Of a stretch of 40,867 nt of DNA, positions 7,544 through 14,831 are shown piece by piece. Under the pieces are notes generated by a model that was not told the origin of the DNA, did no database searches, and worked only from the letters and a program-made list of their open reading frames with translations. Origin of the DNA: NORP240 sp942492445 (GTDB lineage: Bacteria; Pseudomonadota; Gammaproteobacteria; Pseudomonadales; Pseudohongiellaceae); contig CALOEW010000018.1 in the NCBI GenBank assembly GCA_942492445.1, positions 1 through 40,867 on the forward strand, read 5' to 3'. The position numbers were made by a program, and so were the translations under genes. Every line of letters starts with the position of its first letter. Position 1 is the first letter of the stretch.

Positions 7544-8118
7544 AGGGCCTCCTTCTTTCTGTCACCGGCTGCGACTACACCGCCACCGGAAAGTTCCAGC
7601 CTGAGTTTCTCCATGCCGCGCCTGATCTGAGATTTCACTGTTCCCAGCGGAGTATCGAGCATCCCGGCAACTTCGTGATGAGAGAAACCGAAGCTGTGGC
7701 ACAGCGTAATAGCTGCAGCTTCACCCGGGTTCAGTGTGGCTATGGCCCGCTCAAGATCCGCCTGATCCGGGGAGAGTGTATCATAGCGTTCGCTTTTTAC
7801 GCTGACCAACTGCCGATAATCGTTCAATAAGGCGTGTTTACGTTTTTCTCCTCGCGCATGGATCAGAAAACGACGGTGGGCAATCCGTATCAACCAACCC
7901 TGAAAACTGCCATTGCCCAGGAAACTGTCGATTTTCTGATAGGCGACCATGAGTGTTTCCTGTGCCAGGTCATCGCTCAGATCGGGGTCATGACACAGGC
8001 GCTGCAGGAACAGCCGGAGCCGGGACTGGTTGGCAGCCACAAGTTCCGCGAAGGCCTGCCTGTCGTCATGCCTGCACACGCGATTTATGAGAAATTTTTC
8101 TCTCAAGTCGTCTTTCAA
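7540..8118 (-). CDS. ECF-type RNA polymerase sigma factor
   Basis: 192 residues. Region 2 (about residues 20-90) includes DPDLSDDLAQETLMVAYQKI and FQGWLIRIAHRRFL, the core-binding and -10 recognition helices. Region 4 (about 120-175) has the helix-turn-helix LNPGEAAAITLCHSFGFSHH followed by EVAGMLDTPLGTVKSQIRRG. Such sigma factors redirect RNA polymerase in response to envelope or stress signals. It is the middle gene of a leftward operon: the stop of the DUF6249-like gene is four bases upstream of its start and the two-TM gene overlaps its end. I could not identify an autoregulated -35/-10 pair upstream of the operon. The subgroup is not assigned. Confidence 0.85.
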   Translation of the reverse strand: MKDDLREKFLINRVCRHDDRQAFAELVAANQSRLRLFLQRLCHDPDLSDDLAQETLMVAYQKIDSFLGNGSFQGWLIRIAHRRFLIHARGEKRKHALLNDYRQLVSVKSERYDTLSPDQADLERAIATLNPGEAAAITLCHSFGFSHHEVAGMLDTPLGTVKSQIRRGMEKLRLELSGGGVVAAGDRKKEAL

Positions 8119-8122
8119 GCGG

Positions 8123-8488
8123 CTAGTGCCTTTGGTCGATATTCCTGTAGCCCAGTTTCATCATGATCAGATAGGCAATCCCGATAAAGACTGGAATCAA
8201 CCCCAGAACCCAGGGGGGACCATCCGGAATCATCAGCAGACCAAGTACCGAGGGAATGCCGATCGCCAGCCAGATCAACCCCCTGCGTAAATCCACGGTG
8301 GGTCCGGCGGGTTCATTGAGCATCCGCAGCATGTCGGGTTCCAACGTGGCGCCCTGTTCCACAAGCTTGATCAGGGTTTCCGTCTTCAAAGTGAGTCTTC
8401 TGTTTGAGAACAGCAGCACCAGATAGATTACCAGAACCGGTCCTCCAATCCCCGCGACCACGGCCACCAGCCCGATTACGTCTCCCAT
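8123..8488 (-). CDS. DUF6249-like inner-membrane protein, first gene of the sigma operon
   Basis: The ATG at 8488 is chosen because AAAGGAG lies nine bases upstream; a longer frame back to 8554 has no such site. The 121 residues give an N-terminal transmembrane helix (VIGLVAVVAGIGGPVLVIYL), a soluble linker with LIKLVEQGATLEPDML, then two helices (LIWLAIGIPSVLGLLMI and WVLGLIPVFIGIAYLIMM). The pattern 'TLIKLVEQG..' between helices is typical of small proteins often encoded beside ECF sigma factors and annotated DUF6249. It may sense or gate the sigma factor, but that is inference from order only. Confidence 0.65.
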   Translation of the reverse strand: MGDVIGLVAVVAGIGGPVLVIYLVLLFSNRRLTLKTETLIKLVEQGATLEPDMLRMLNEPAGPTVDLRRGLIWLAIGIPSVLGLLMIPDGPPWVLGLIPVFIGIAYLIMMKLGYRNIDQRH

Positions 8489-8507
8489 AATGTCTTCTCC
8501 TTTAATG

Positions 8508-8586
8508 AATCTCTGATTAACAGCCTGTTTAGGAAATCTCTGATCAAGTCCCACAATGCTCCGCGTGACTTAATCAGAGGTTTCCT
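8508..8586. repeat. Palindromic MITE-like element with an extra half copy
   Basis: AGGAAATCTCTGATCAAGTC (8531-8550) pairs with GACTTAATCAGAGGTTTCCT (8567-8586) with two mismatches around a 16-base centre. A third partial copy, AATCTCTGATTAA (8508-8520), lies just to the left in the same orientation as the left arm. The element is directly beside the truncated IS and just upstream of the DUF6249-like gene, where it could also form a hairpin in RNA. It resembles two abutting transposon ends or a very small MITE. Confidence 0.6.
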
Positions 8587-8697
8587 CTGTTGACTTCATT
8601 CCAAGGATGCATCTCAGGTGCCGATTGGATGCATGGCAACCGGGAATTTGCTGATGCCTTTGTCAAAGCGCCCGCTTTTAGAACAAAAGGACCCGCA

Positions 8698-9180
8698 GTC
8701 CCCAAGCCGCTGACATCCGGCAGCAAGGCTGCTGGTCGCTACGGTAAGCAGGGCTTTTTTTATCTTGAAGAAACTGACGTATACCGCTGTCCTGCGAATG
8801 AACACCTTTCCTATTTGTTTACTTCAGTTGAAAAAGGACTGAACCTGAAAGTGTACTGGAACACAGCTTGCGGGGGTTGTCCGCAGAAAGCGAAGTGTAC
8901 GATGGGCAAAGAGCGACGAATCAAACGTTGGGAGAACGAAGCGGTTTTGGATCGCATGCAGGAGCGACTGGATAGTACGCCTGATCTGATGCGCACACGA
9001 AGGCAAACGGTTGAACACCCGTTTGGGACACTGAAGGCCTGGATGGGCTATACCCACTTCCAGATGAAGACGCTGAAACATGTCAGAACGGAAATGAGTG
9101 TGCATATACTCGCCTACAATATGAGACGAGTGATGAATATTATGTGTGTTGAGCCTTTGCTGGAGGCGATGCGGGCGTAG
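8698..9180 (+). pseudogene. Truncated IS1182-family transposase (C-terminal part)
   Basis: About 160 codons in frame. They retain the Cys-rich insertion (YRCPANEHLSYLF, CGGCPQKAKCTMGKERR) and the end of the catalytic domain (TVEHPFGTLKAWMGYTHFQM). This copy keeps the glutamate of the DDE triad in TVEHPFGTLK (codon 9013-9015), which the full-length copy has lost. The two aspartates are absent with the missing 5' part, so it cannot be active. The same frame is open back to an ATG at 8590, but residues before 8698 do not match the transposase and are probably unrelated flanking DNA. Confidence 0.85.
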
Positions 9181-9335
9181 GGCCTGTATTTGCTTTTAAA
9201 AAGCCGGCAATATCGGGCCATACAGACCTAGCCAGAACCGATATAAGAAGAGAAATAAATTAGTTCAAAAACTCATTGGCTTTGATAAGCTGACAGTCGA
9301 ACCGACAGAGGTCGTGTGCAGCACTCGAGAAGGAA
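8698..9335 (+). mobile_element. 5'-truncated IS1182-like element
   Basis: From about 8698 the DNA matches the 3' third of the full element at 11,704-13,381. It covers the last ~160 transposase codons and about 140 bp of the 3' non-coding tail (AAGAGAAATAAATT, TTTGATAAGCTG, GTGTGCAGC), but stops before the right inverted repeat. The left 60% of the element and its left end are gone. Codon-level differences from the full copy are numerous, so this is an older, independent insertion rather than a recent duplicate. It is followed directly by another remnant of the same family. Confidence 0.85.
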
Positions 9336-9488
9336 GGTCGAGGCGATGCAGGCATAGGGCAGGTATCAATGATATTTGCCTTGAAAATACCGTCTTCAAA
9401 CTTCTTATCAGAGCAAATGAGAGTCAGTCAGGAGAACAGAAAATACTTATTCAAAAATGATACAAATTTGATAAGCTGACAACCAGCC
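9336..9488 (+). mobile_element. Remnant of a second IS1182-like tail
   Basis: GAGGCGATGCAGGCATAG (9340-9357) matches the last codons (EAM-A-stop) of the transposases, whose equivalent is GAGGCGATGCGGGCGTAG. About 110 bp later comes TTTGATAAGCTGACAA (9467-9482), the same landmark found in the 3' tails of the other two copies. Between them the match is poor, so this is an old fragment. Its position straight after the truncated copy points to repeated insertion and deletion at one site. Confidence 0.6.
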
Positions 9489-10423
9489 CAGGCGGAATGC
9501 GTCGATGCGCCCATCGACCAGTGTTACAAGCATTCGGGAATCGGAGGGACCTTGACCTCGGGGACAGCGGCATTTTTGTTCAATTGAGAGAAGTTGCTGA
9601 TGCCGTAAGGCGCAGAAAAGTGCCACACTTCGATCGTGCTCAATATGAATATTTGGAGGTTCTCCATTCGTATATGGCGGAGGGCATCTGGGGTGTGCCA
9701 CATTCGTAACAGAGGCTCGGCCAACACCGGCCATTTAAAATATTCTATAGGATCACGGCGTTTCCAGAAATAATAACAAGCTAGTACGCGGCGCGCGGCC
9801 TCGATAGCAGTCTTTGAGCCACCACGGAGTCGCTTGCTATGTTAGCGGGAGCGGTCAGAAGCACCACTTTTTGGCTCCATTTAGGGCAAAAGACCATCGA
9901 CCCCAGCAGACAAGGGATACATTCAGTCCCCAGCTTTTTTCTGAGGCCCATCTCCCTTCAGAGACTCGCTCTTTGAAGCTCGCAACAACTCTGGCTAACC
10001 CTTGCAGCAAATGTCGGAGTATTGGCTGGTATCGTTTTTCTTGGCGGTCCAACAGAACACCAAAGAATTGAGAGAGATAGTAGTTTCCTGGTGCGCACTC
10101 CTATCATGTACTCATTACGGTTAAATTGAATGAAGTTCAGGGGAAGGGCAGTATCGTTACCCAGTCGTAGAGGAGTTTGGATTACGATGGGGCCAACCGG
10201 TGGTGGGGGCCGAACTGGGAGCAGAACGAAGCGGATTGGATTACGAGGCGGCCCCGGCAGCTCCCACTCGCTTTGCGTTTACTTCGATCCAAAGATAATC
10301 AACTTTTCTATGAGTTTTGGAAGGGAAATATGAACAGGGTACATAGATTGTATGAGCGCGGTAGAATACCGGGGGAACTACCGAAGAAATAGGGGCCGGG
10401 ACAATCAGGCCTCCACCTGTATC
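9489..10423. other. Mostly non-coding, decayed accessory DNA
   Basis: I see no intact gene. A 70-codon frame at 9497-9709 (containing VPHFDRAQYEYLEVLHSYMA) and short frames at 10,130-10,392 lack ribosome sites and recognisable domains. The one interpretable piece is the membrane-anchor remnant near 9986-10,078, listed separately. Base composition is lower in GC and less codon-structured than the flanking chromosome. Confidence 0.5.
9986..10078 (+). pseudogene. Decayed relative of the membrane-anchored gene at 13,407
   Basis: Starting near 9989 the plus strand reads LWLTLAANVGVLAGIVFL; a one-base shift then continues LAVQQNTKELRE. The intact gene at 13,407 begins with NPWLTLISNLSVVAGIIFLA followed by VEINQNTSMIR. 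The shared pattern WLTL..N..V.AGI.FLAV...QNT...R shows common ancestry. No start codon context or continuation survives, so it is a fragment. Function unknown for both. Confidence 0.55.
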
Positions 10424-10624
10424 TCAGGAGCGTTTCTTGAGGGAGACAATATAGAGCAGAAGAATTGCTCCAACCGCGGCCATGATAATCATTCCGATCA
10501 CTCCGCCGACGATCATTCCGAGCAGATCAAAAAGGACACCGCCAAGTACCGCACCGGCTATACCAACAGCGATGTTTCCCACTATGGCATAGAGCGAGTA
10601 GGGGTCAAAGCCGATAGCGCCGCC
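10424..10624 (-). pseudogene. 5'-truncated GlsB/YeaQ/YmgE-family membrane protein
   Basis: The frame carries GNIAVGIAGAVLGGVLFDLL and then GGVIGMIIMAAVGAILLLYI before the basic end SLKKRS. That is the glycine-rich two-helix C-terminal pattern of the small (about 80-residue) GlsB/YeaQ/YmgE stress-associated inner-membrane proteins. The first helix, which normally begins 'MNIIIWLI.GAI.GWLA', is missing. Upstream of about 10,624 the sequence is unrelated, so the gene is cut at its 5' end and has no ribosome site. Confidence 0.65.
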
Positions 10625-11210
10625 ATTTAGACAATTTGACAACTTCTTCTATCCCCGCCAGATGTGGCGGTACAACCATGAAGAAACTTGGACCGCAAAG
10701 CAGCGGTAAACTTAGAGAGTTTCTCCTCGCTATTAACACAATAATCACGAGACTCAAAGGGGGTTTGAAAGATCCTTCTTAGACCTAGTGCGTCAAATGT
10801 TGGATTACGCTGTCGAATTGCGCCGACACAAGCGACTGTGGTGTGAACAAGTTGCATCAGGGACACATGCGTTAGGGGTGAATAAGAGGCCGATATTCAT
10901 TTTGTTCCTCCTAGATCTACGATCTTGCTCAAACTCAGAACCATGTGCCAGCTAACGCTATCTAACAAATGAAGGCTGCAAATGGAGCGTAGACGCGATT
11001 TGTGGCAATCCATAAATACTCCCAGTCGCAATAATTGCGCTCTTACCATCATCGCGACCACGTCGGCAGTCGATTGCTGACAGATATCCACAATGGCTCC
11101 ACTTGCTTGGTAACCTTAAGGGGGTCCCAAAATCCGCGATTCCTCGTTGAGCAAAGCTTCTCTAGGAGCAGATTCGAAGCACAAGAGGGGCAAACACACG
11201 TTGGTCTGAA
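10625..11210. other. Accessory stretch without a clear gene
   Basis: The only notable signal is on the minus strand: a strong AGGAGG (complement of 10,907-10,912) six bases before an ATG at 10,900. It starts MNIGLLFTP and stops after 31 codons. A second frame, down to 10,627, continues with LVHTTVACVGAIRQRNPTFD and EEKLSKFTAALRSKFLHG. This could be a frameshifted small gene, but I recognise no family. Nothing else here is supported. Confidence 0.3.
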
Positions 11211-11563
11211 TCAGCAGGTTCTGACCAGATTGTCCGGATACCGAAGCGAAGCCAGGAGAAGCCGAAGACTGATCTCTGAGGATATACGGACAAGGCTTGT
11301 TACGTTAATGCTTAACTCTAGACATTTTTTCTTGTCATCTAGCATACTACCGTTAAGTTGCTTCATGGCAGCTTTTGCTTCACCCGCTTTAGGCATCCGG
11401 AACGGCCCGCTTTAGGCATTTCAACAAACGCGAATCCCTTGGATCCGCCTGACTTCTTGTCAAGTACCAGGTTTGTAGATTGAACTACTCCGTGAGCTTC
11501 AAAGGCAGCTTGAAGATCTGACTCTGTTATCGTCCTTGATAGATTCCTGACTAATAACTTCAT
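11211..11563 (-). pseudogene. RRM-type RNA-binding protein gene, frameshifted by a small duplication
   Basis: From ATG 11,563 the frame reads MKLLVRNLSRTITESDLQ, the RNP2 strand of a bacterial single-RRM protein. KGFAFVEMPKAG, the RNP1 strand, follows. It then shifts frame, and the correct continuation EAKAAMKQLNGSMLDDKK is found in the next frame, beginning again with MPKAG. A 23-bp insertion that duplicates CCCGCTTTAGGCAT explains the shift. After DDKK the family resemblance ends, so the basic tail is also lost. Such proteins are small cytosolic RNA chaperones, often cold-induced. The IS copy lies 140 bp upstream and may also have removed the promoter. Confidence 0.75.
11383..11419. repeat. 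14-bp direct repeat that breaks the RRM gene
   Basis: CCCGCTTTAGGCAT occurs at 11,383-11,396 and 11,406-11,419, separated by nine bases (CCGGAACGG). The added length is 23 bp, two more than a multiple of three, which puts the two halves of the RRM gene out of frame. Confidence 0.85.
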
Positions 11564-11703
11564 AGAGCATTCTTTCCAACTAGTAAAAGCCTCAATATAT
11601 TTCGTGTTTGCTACACAATTCGTGTCCTTGAAATTTAGTAAAACAACAAGCTGAGAATCTTTACAACCAGCGGAACAAAATCTACTGAATGACCGTTTGC
11701 GGC

Positions 11704-11720
11704 GAGGCTGTGTGAAAAAT
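11704..11720 (+). repeat. Left inverted repeat of the IS
   Basis: GAGGCTGTGTGAAAAAT, matching the complement of the right end with one mismatch. Confidence 0.85.
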
Positions 11721-11727
11721 ACCAGAC

Positions 11728-11736
11728 TGGTATAAT
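11728..11736 (+). promoter_or_regulatory. Extended -10 promoter of the transposase gene
   Basis: TGGTATAAT is a perfect TATAAT with a TGn extension, 26 bp upstream of the transposase ATG and just inside the left inverted repeat. No good -35 box is present, which is usual for extended -10 promoters. Confidence 0.55.
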
Positions 11737-11762
11737 GCACCTTTCATTCAGGAAAATCCATC

Positions 11763-13190
11763 ATGACGGATTTCATTGAAGGAGAAAGTTGCAGCCAGAC
11801 CACTTTGTTTCCCGAAAGCATTGACGATTATATTGCCGATGACAGCACAGTTCGAGTGATCGATGTCTTTGTCGATGAGCTTGATTTGGGGGAACTTGGA
11901 TTCAAGACCGAACCTGAAGCCCGGGGACGTCCAGCCTATCACCCTGCCACTATGCTGAAGCTATACGTCTACGGCTACTTGAATAAAGTCCAGAGCACTC
12001 GCCGGCTGGAGCAGGAAGCCAACCGCAATGTGGAACTGATGTGGTTGACCAAGCAGCTGGCACCAGATTTCAAGACCATAGCAGATTTTCGCAAGAAAAA
12101 TGGCAAGGCGATTCGTCAGGTCTGTGCGGAGTTTGTATTGCTCTGCAAACAGCTAGAGCTGTTCAGCGAATTAATGGTGGCCATTGATGGCAGTAAGTTC
12201 AAGGCGGTGAACAGCCGTGATAAGAACTACACAGCCGCCAAGCTGAAGCGCCGATTGGCGGAGGTAGAACGCAGTATCAGCGGTTACCTTGCCAAGCTGG
12301 AAAGAGCCGACCAGGGTCAATCTGGTCCGGGAGATTCCCGGGTGGAGCATCTTCAAGAAAAGATCGACAGCATGAAGAAGGAGATGCGCCGCCTAAAAAA
12401 GTGTCAAGCCGAGCTGGAGAAGACACCTGAAGGCCAGGTGTCAGTTACCGATCCTGACTCGCGCTCGATGAAGACCCGTGGTACCGGGATTGTTGGCTAT
12501 AACGTTCAGGCAGCGGTGGAGTGTAAAAACCACTTAATAATAAGCCATGATGTAGTTAACGAAGGATCGGATCGCCACCAGCTTGCGCCAATGGCCAAGC
12601 AAGTCAAAGAGATCATGGAGGTTGAGTCACTCCAGGTATTTGCGGATCGCGGTTATTTCGAAGGGAATGGGGTACTGGAGTGCGAGGAGGCAGGTATTGA
12701 ATCATTGGTACCCAAGCCTGAGACATCGCCGAGCAAAGCGGAAAACCGTTTTAGCAAAAAAGTTTTTGCTTATGTTGAATACCTGGATGTTTATCGCTGC
12801 CCGGCTGGTGAGCATCTGGAATGCCGGTTTACCTCGACTGAGAAAGGTAAGGATCAGCGGATTTACTGGACAACCGTTTGTGGCAGATGCTCGATCAAGG
12901 CAAAGTGTACGACGGGCAAGGAGCGCCGCGTGAGGCGTTGGGAACATGAAGAAGTTCTGGAGCGGATGCAGGATCGGTTAGACGAATCTCCCAAGGCCAT
13001 GCGTATTCGCAGGAAGACTGTCGGGCATCCATTTGGCACATTAAAAGCCTGGTTGGGCCACACCCACTTCCAGATGAAGACGCTGAAACATGTCAGAACG
13101 GAAATGAGTTTGCATATACTCGCCTACAATATGAGACGGGTGATGAATATTATGGGTGTTAAGCCATTACTGGAGGCGATGCGGGCGTAG
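11763..13190 (+). CDS. IS1182-family transposase with a mutated catalytic glutamate
   Basis: 475 residues, full length for the family. The order is an N-terminal DNA-binding domain (RPAYHPATMLKLYVYGYLNK and TIADFRKKNGKAI), the catalytic core, a Lys/Glu-rich coiled-coil insertion (about residues 160-225), and a Cys-rich segment (YRCPAGEHLECRF, CGRCSIKAKCTTGKERR). DDE residues are D142 (VAIDGSKF) and D295 (FADRGYF). The third position reads KTVGHPFGTLK, giving Gly421 where the family and the truncated copy have Glu (GAG to GGG is one base change). It is therefore probably inactive in catalysis. The start follows CAGGAAAATCCATC. Confidence 0.92.
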   Translation: MTDFIEGESCSQTTLFPESIDDYIADDSTVRVIDVFVDELDLGELGFKTEPEARGRPAYHPATMLKLYVYGYLNKVQSTRRLEQEANRNVELMWLTKQLAPDFKTIADFRKKNGKAIRQVCAEFVLLCKQLELFSELMVAIDGSKFKAVNSRDKNYTAAKLKRRLAEVERSISGYLAKLERADQGQSGPGDSRVEHLQEKIDSMKKEMRRLKKCQAELEKTPEGQVSVTDPDSRSMKTRGTGIVGYNVQAAVECKNHLIISHDVVNEGSDRHQLAPMAKQVKEIMEVESLQVFADRGYFEGNGVLECEEAGIESLVPKPETSPSKAENRFSKKVFAYVEYLDVYRCPAGEHLECRFTSTEKGKDQRIYWTTVCGRCSIKAKCTTGKERRVRRWEHEEVLERMQDRLDESPKAMRIRRKTVGHPFGTLKAWLGHTHFQMKTLKHVRTEMSLHILAYNMRRVMNIMGVKPLLEAMRA

Positions 13191-13364
13191 CGCCTGTATT
13201 TACCCTGTACAAGCAGACAAAATCGAGCTATACAGACCACACCAGAGCCGCTAGTAAGAAGAGAAATAAATTGGTTTAAAAACTCACTGGCTTTGATAAG
13301 CTGGCAGCCGAACCAACAGGGGCTGTGTGCAGCGCTCTGAACAGGTCAAAATCGCAGAAAAACA

Positions 13365-13381
13365 ATTTTTGACACAGCCTC
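13365..13381 (-). repeat. Right inverted repeat of the IS
   Basis: ATTTTTGACACAGCCTC, the complement of the left end with one mismatch; absent from the two older copies of the element. Confidence 0.85.
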
Positions 13382-13406
13382 GGCCGTAAAGAGAAAAGAA
13401 AAACAA

Positions 13407-13871
13407 GTGAACATAGAAAAAATTAATCCGTGGCTTACACTCATATCCAATTTAAGTGTAGTGGCTGGAATTATATTTCTCGCTGTTGAGATCAACCAAA
13501 ACACAAGCATGATACGTATTCAAACAGCTGGCCAAGAGCAGGAGCGGGTTGTGGGTCGGTATATTGAATCGCCAGATTTGAAAGCAATTGAAGCTAAACT
13601 TGGAAGTGTTGAAGGAACGAATGTATTCGCGGCAGAAGTGGCTCTCGTTAGAGACTATGGCTTGACTGATGAAGAAGCAATTCTTTGGACGAGATACTTG
13701 ATGGACGTGTGGCTTGCAAATGGAATTAACTTCAGACAAAACGGTCAATGCGGAATAGGTGCGACCATCGCGCGGAGACCTTACAACAGAATTCTGTTTG
13801 ACGAGGTAGCAAACTCTTCTGGTCGAATAGGCCGAGAATATGTTGAGTGTGTAAAGAAAAGTCTTGAGTAG
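13407..13871 (+). CDS. Small membrane-anchored protein of unknown function
   Basis: 154 residues with one N-terminal transmembrane segment (WLTLISNLSVVAGIIFLAVE) and a soluble remainder containing LTDEEAILWTRYLMDVWLAN and a late Cys (YVECVKKSLE). I have seen this N-terminal pattern (N..V.AGI.FL..E..QNT) in uncharacterised marine gammaproteobacterial proteins, but I cannot name the family. The start is a GTG 25 bp from the IS right end, preceded by AAGAGAAAAG. The frame stays open into the IS, so the native N-terminus or promoter may have been displaced. It is AT-richer than the chromosome, which suggests acquired DNA. A decayed relative is near 9,990. Confidence 0.6.
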   Translation: MNIEKINPWLTLISNLSVVAGIIFLAVEINQNTSMIRIQTAGQEQERVVGRYIESPDLKAIEAKLGSVEGTNVFAAEVALVRDYGLTDEEAILWTRYLMDVWLANGINFRQNGQCGIGATIARRPYNRILFDEVANSSGRIGREYVECVKKSLE

Positions 13872-14222
13872 AACATGCATTTTTAGAATATTCACAGTTA
13901 TTCTACCGTCAGCCCCTGGCCGAACTCGGAATTAAGAGACCCGCTCAGCCTCTCCATCCTTACCTCGATAGGAGGCCGTTTCAGCCCCACCGTGAGCTTT
14001 TCACCAGTTAATGGGGTACATGCCCATCCCATCCTATCAATTGCTGAGATTCAATCTGTGAGGATTTCAAATCAGCTCCGCATCATGGATAATCGCGTTT
14101 CTCTCAGGTACGTTGCCTGGCTAACAGTGCGAGGATGCCGCGGCTGCAGGCGGCTATATAAGCGGGTATAAATGAGAGTTTCTGTTAATTTTTATTATTG
14201 ATAACAATCAGATAGATCTCAT
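13872..14222 (+). other. Region upstream of trpGDC
   Basis: 350 bases at the right edge of the island, with no gene I can support. Its 3' end is AT-rich (TATATAAG and GGTATAAAT around 14,155-14,170, then TTTTTATTATTG) and probably contains the trpGDC promoter. A 28-codon frame at 14,085-14,171 contains only one Trp and is not a convincing attenuator leader. Confidence 0.45.
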
Positions 14223-14807
14223 ATGCTGTTGATGATCGACAATTATGACTCCTTCACCTACAACGTGGTGCAATACCTCGGCGAACTCGGTGCCGAGGTG
14301 CAGGTGTTCCGCAACGATGCCATAACCCTGGGGGAGATTGAAACACTGGCCCCCGGGCACATCGTAATTTCTCCCGGGCCATGTACACCCAACGAAGCCG
14401 GTATCTCGGTTGACGTGATCAGGCATTTTGGCGGGCGCATCCCCCTGCTGGGTATATGCCTCGGGCATCAGAGCATCGGTCAGGCCTATGGCGGTAAAAT
14501 TGTTCACGCCAGGAAAGTCATGCACGGCAAGCTCTCCAGTATCCATCACTGTGGCTCGGGAGTGTTCTCGGGCATCGACACCCCCTTTACAGCGACCCGC
14601 TACCATTCCCTGGTGATCGAAAGGGAGTCCTTGCCAGAGTGCCTGGAAATTACCGCCTGGACTGAAGATAGCGACGGAATCCTCGATGAGATCATGGGTG
14701 TCCGGCATCGGGAACAGGCCGTGGAGGGAGTGCAGTTTCACCCGGAGTCAATTCTCAGCGAGCACGGTCACAAGCTGTTGCAGAATTTCCTGAAAACAGA
14801 AATCTGA
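14223..14807 (+). CDS. trpG: Anthranilate synthase component II (glutamine amidotransferase)
   Basis: 194 residues, the normal size for TrpG/PabA. Class-I glutamine amidotransferase motifs are present: MIDNYDSFTYNVVQYLGELG at the start, ISPGPCTPNEAGIS for the oxyanion loop, LLGICLGHQSIGQAYGG with the nucleophile Cys near residue 79, and VQFHPESILSEHG with the catalytic His and Glu. It supplies ammonia to TrpE, and in related bacteria may also serve para-aminobenzoate synthesis. It begins the trpG-trpD-trpC-dgkA operon and is 10 kb away from trpE. Confidence 0.95.
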   Translation: MLLMIDNYDSFTYNVVQYLGELGAEVQVFRNDAITLGEIETLAPGHIVISPGPCTPNEAGISVDVIRHFGGRIPLLGICLGHQSIGQAYGGKIVHARKVMHGKLSSIHHCGSGVFSGIDTPFTATRYHSLVIERESLPECLEITAWTEDSDGILDEIMGVRHREQAVEGVQFHPESILSEHGHKLLQNFLKTEI

Positions 14808-14831
14808 AGAACGAGAAATGCGAGGTTGTAT

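Larger units (their letters stand above)
11704..13381 (+). mobile_element. Full-length IS1182-like insertion sequence
   Basis: About 1,678 bp bounded by 17-bp inverted repeats: GAGGCTGTGTGAAAAAT on the left (11,704-11,720) and ATTTTTGACACAGCCTC on the right (13,365-13,381), with one mismatch. Weaker symmetry continues outward (TTTGCGG... against ...CCGTAAA), so the true ends may lie a few bases further out. No clear target duplication is visible. It contains one transposase gene and about 190 bp of 3' non-coding tail. It sits upstream of the broken RRM gene and ends 25 bp before the small membrane-protein gene at 13,407. Confidence 0.88.

Noticed and set aside
8626..8655. TGGCA...TTTGCT resembling a sigma-54 promoter before the truncated transposase
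   Set aside because: Spacing between GG and GC is 13 rather than 10, which abolishes recognition.
10130..10392. Two overlapping frames of about 70 codons near 10,130-10,392
   Set aside because: No start signals or family resemblance; a third frame in the same place looks equally protein-like, so none can be chosen.
14085..14171. A 28-codon trp leader-peptide candidate before trpG
   Set aside because: Only one Trp codon, no ribosome site and no clear terminator/antiterminator pair.
8600..14200. Prophage, pyocin, CRISPR or toxin-antitoxin genes in the trpE-trpG gap
   Set aside because: No repeat array, structural phage gene, integrase or recognisable toxin was found on either strand.
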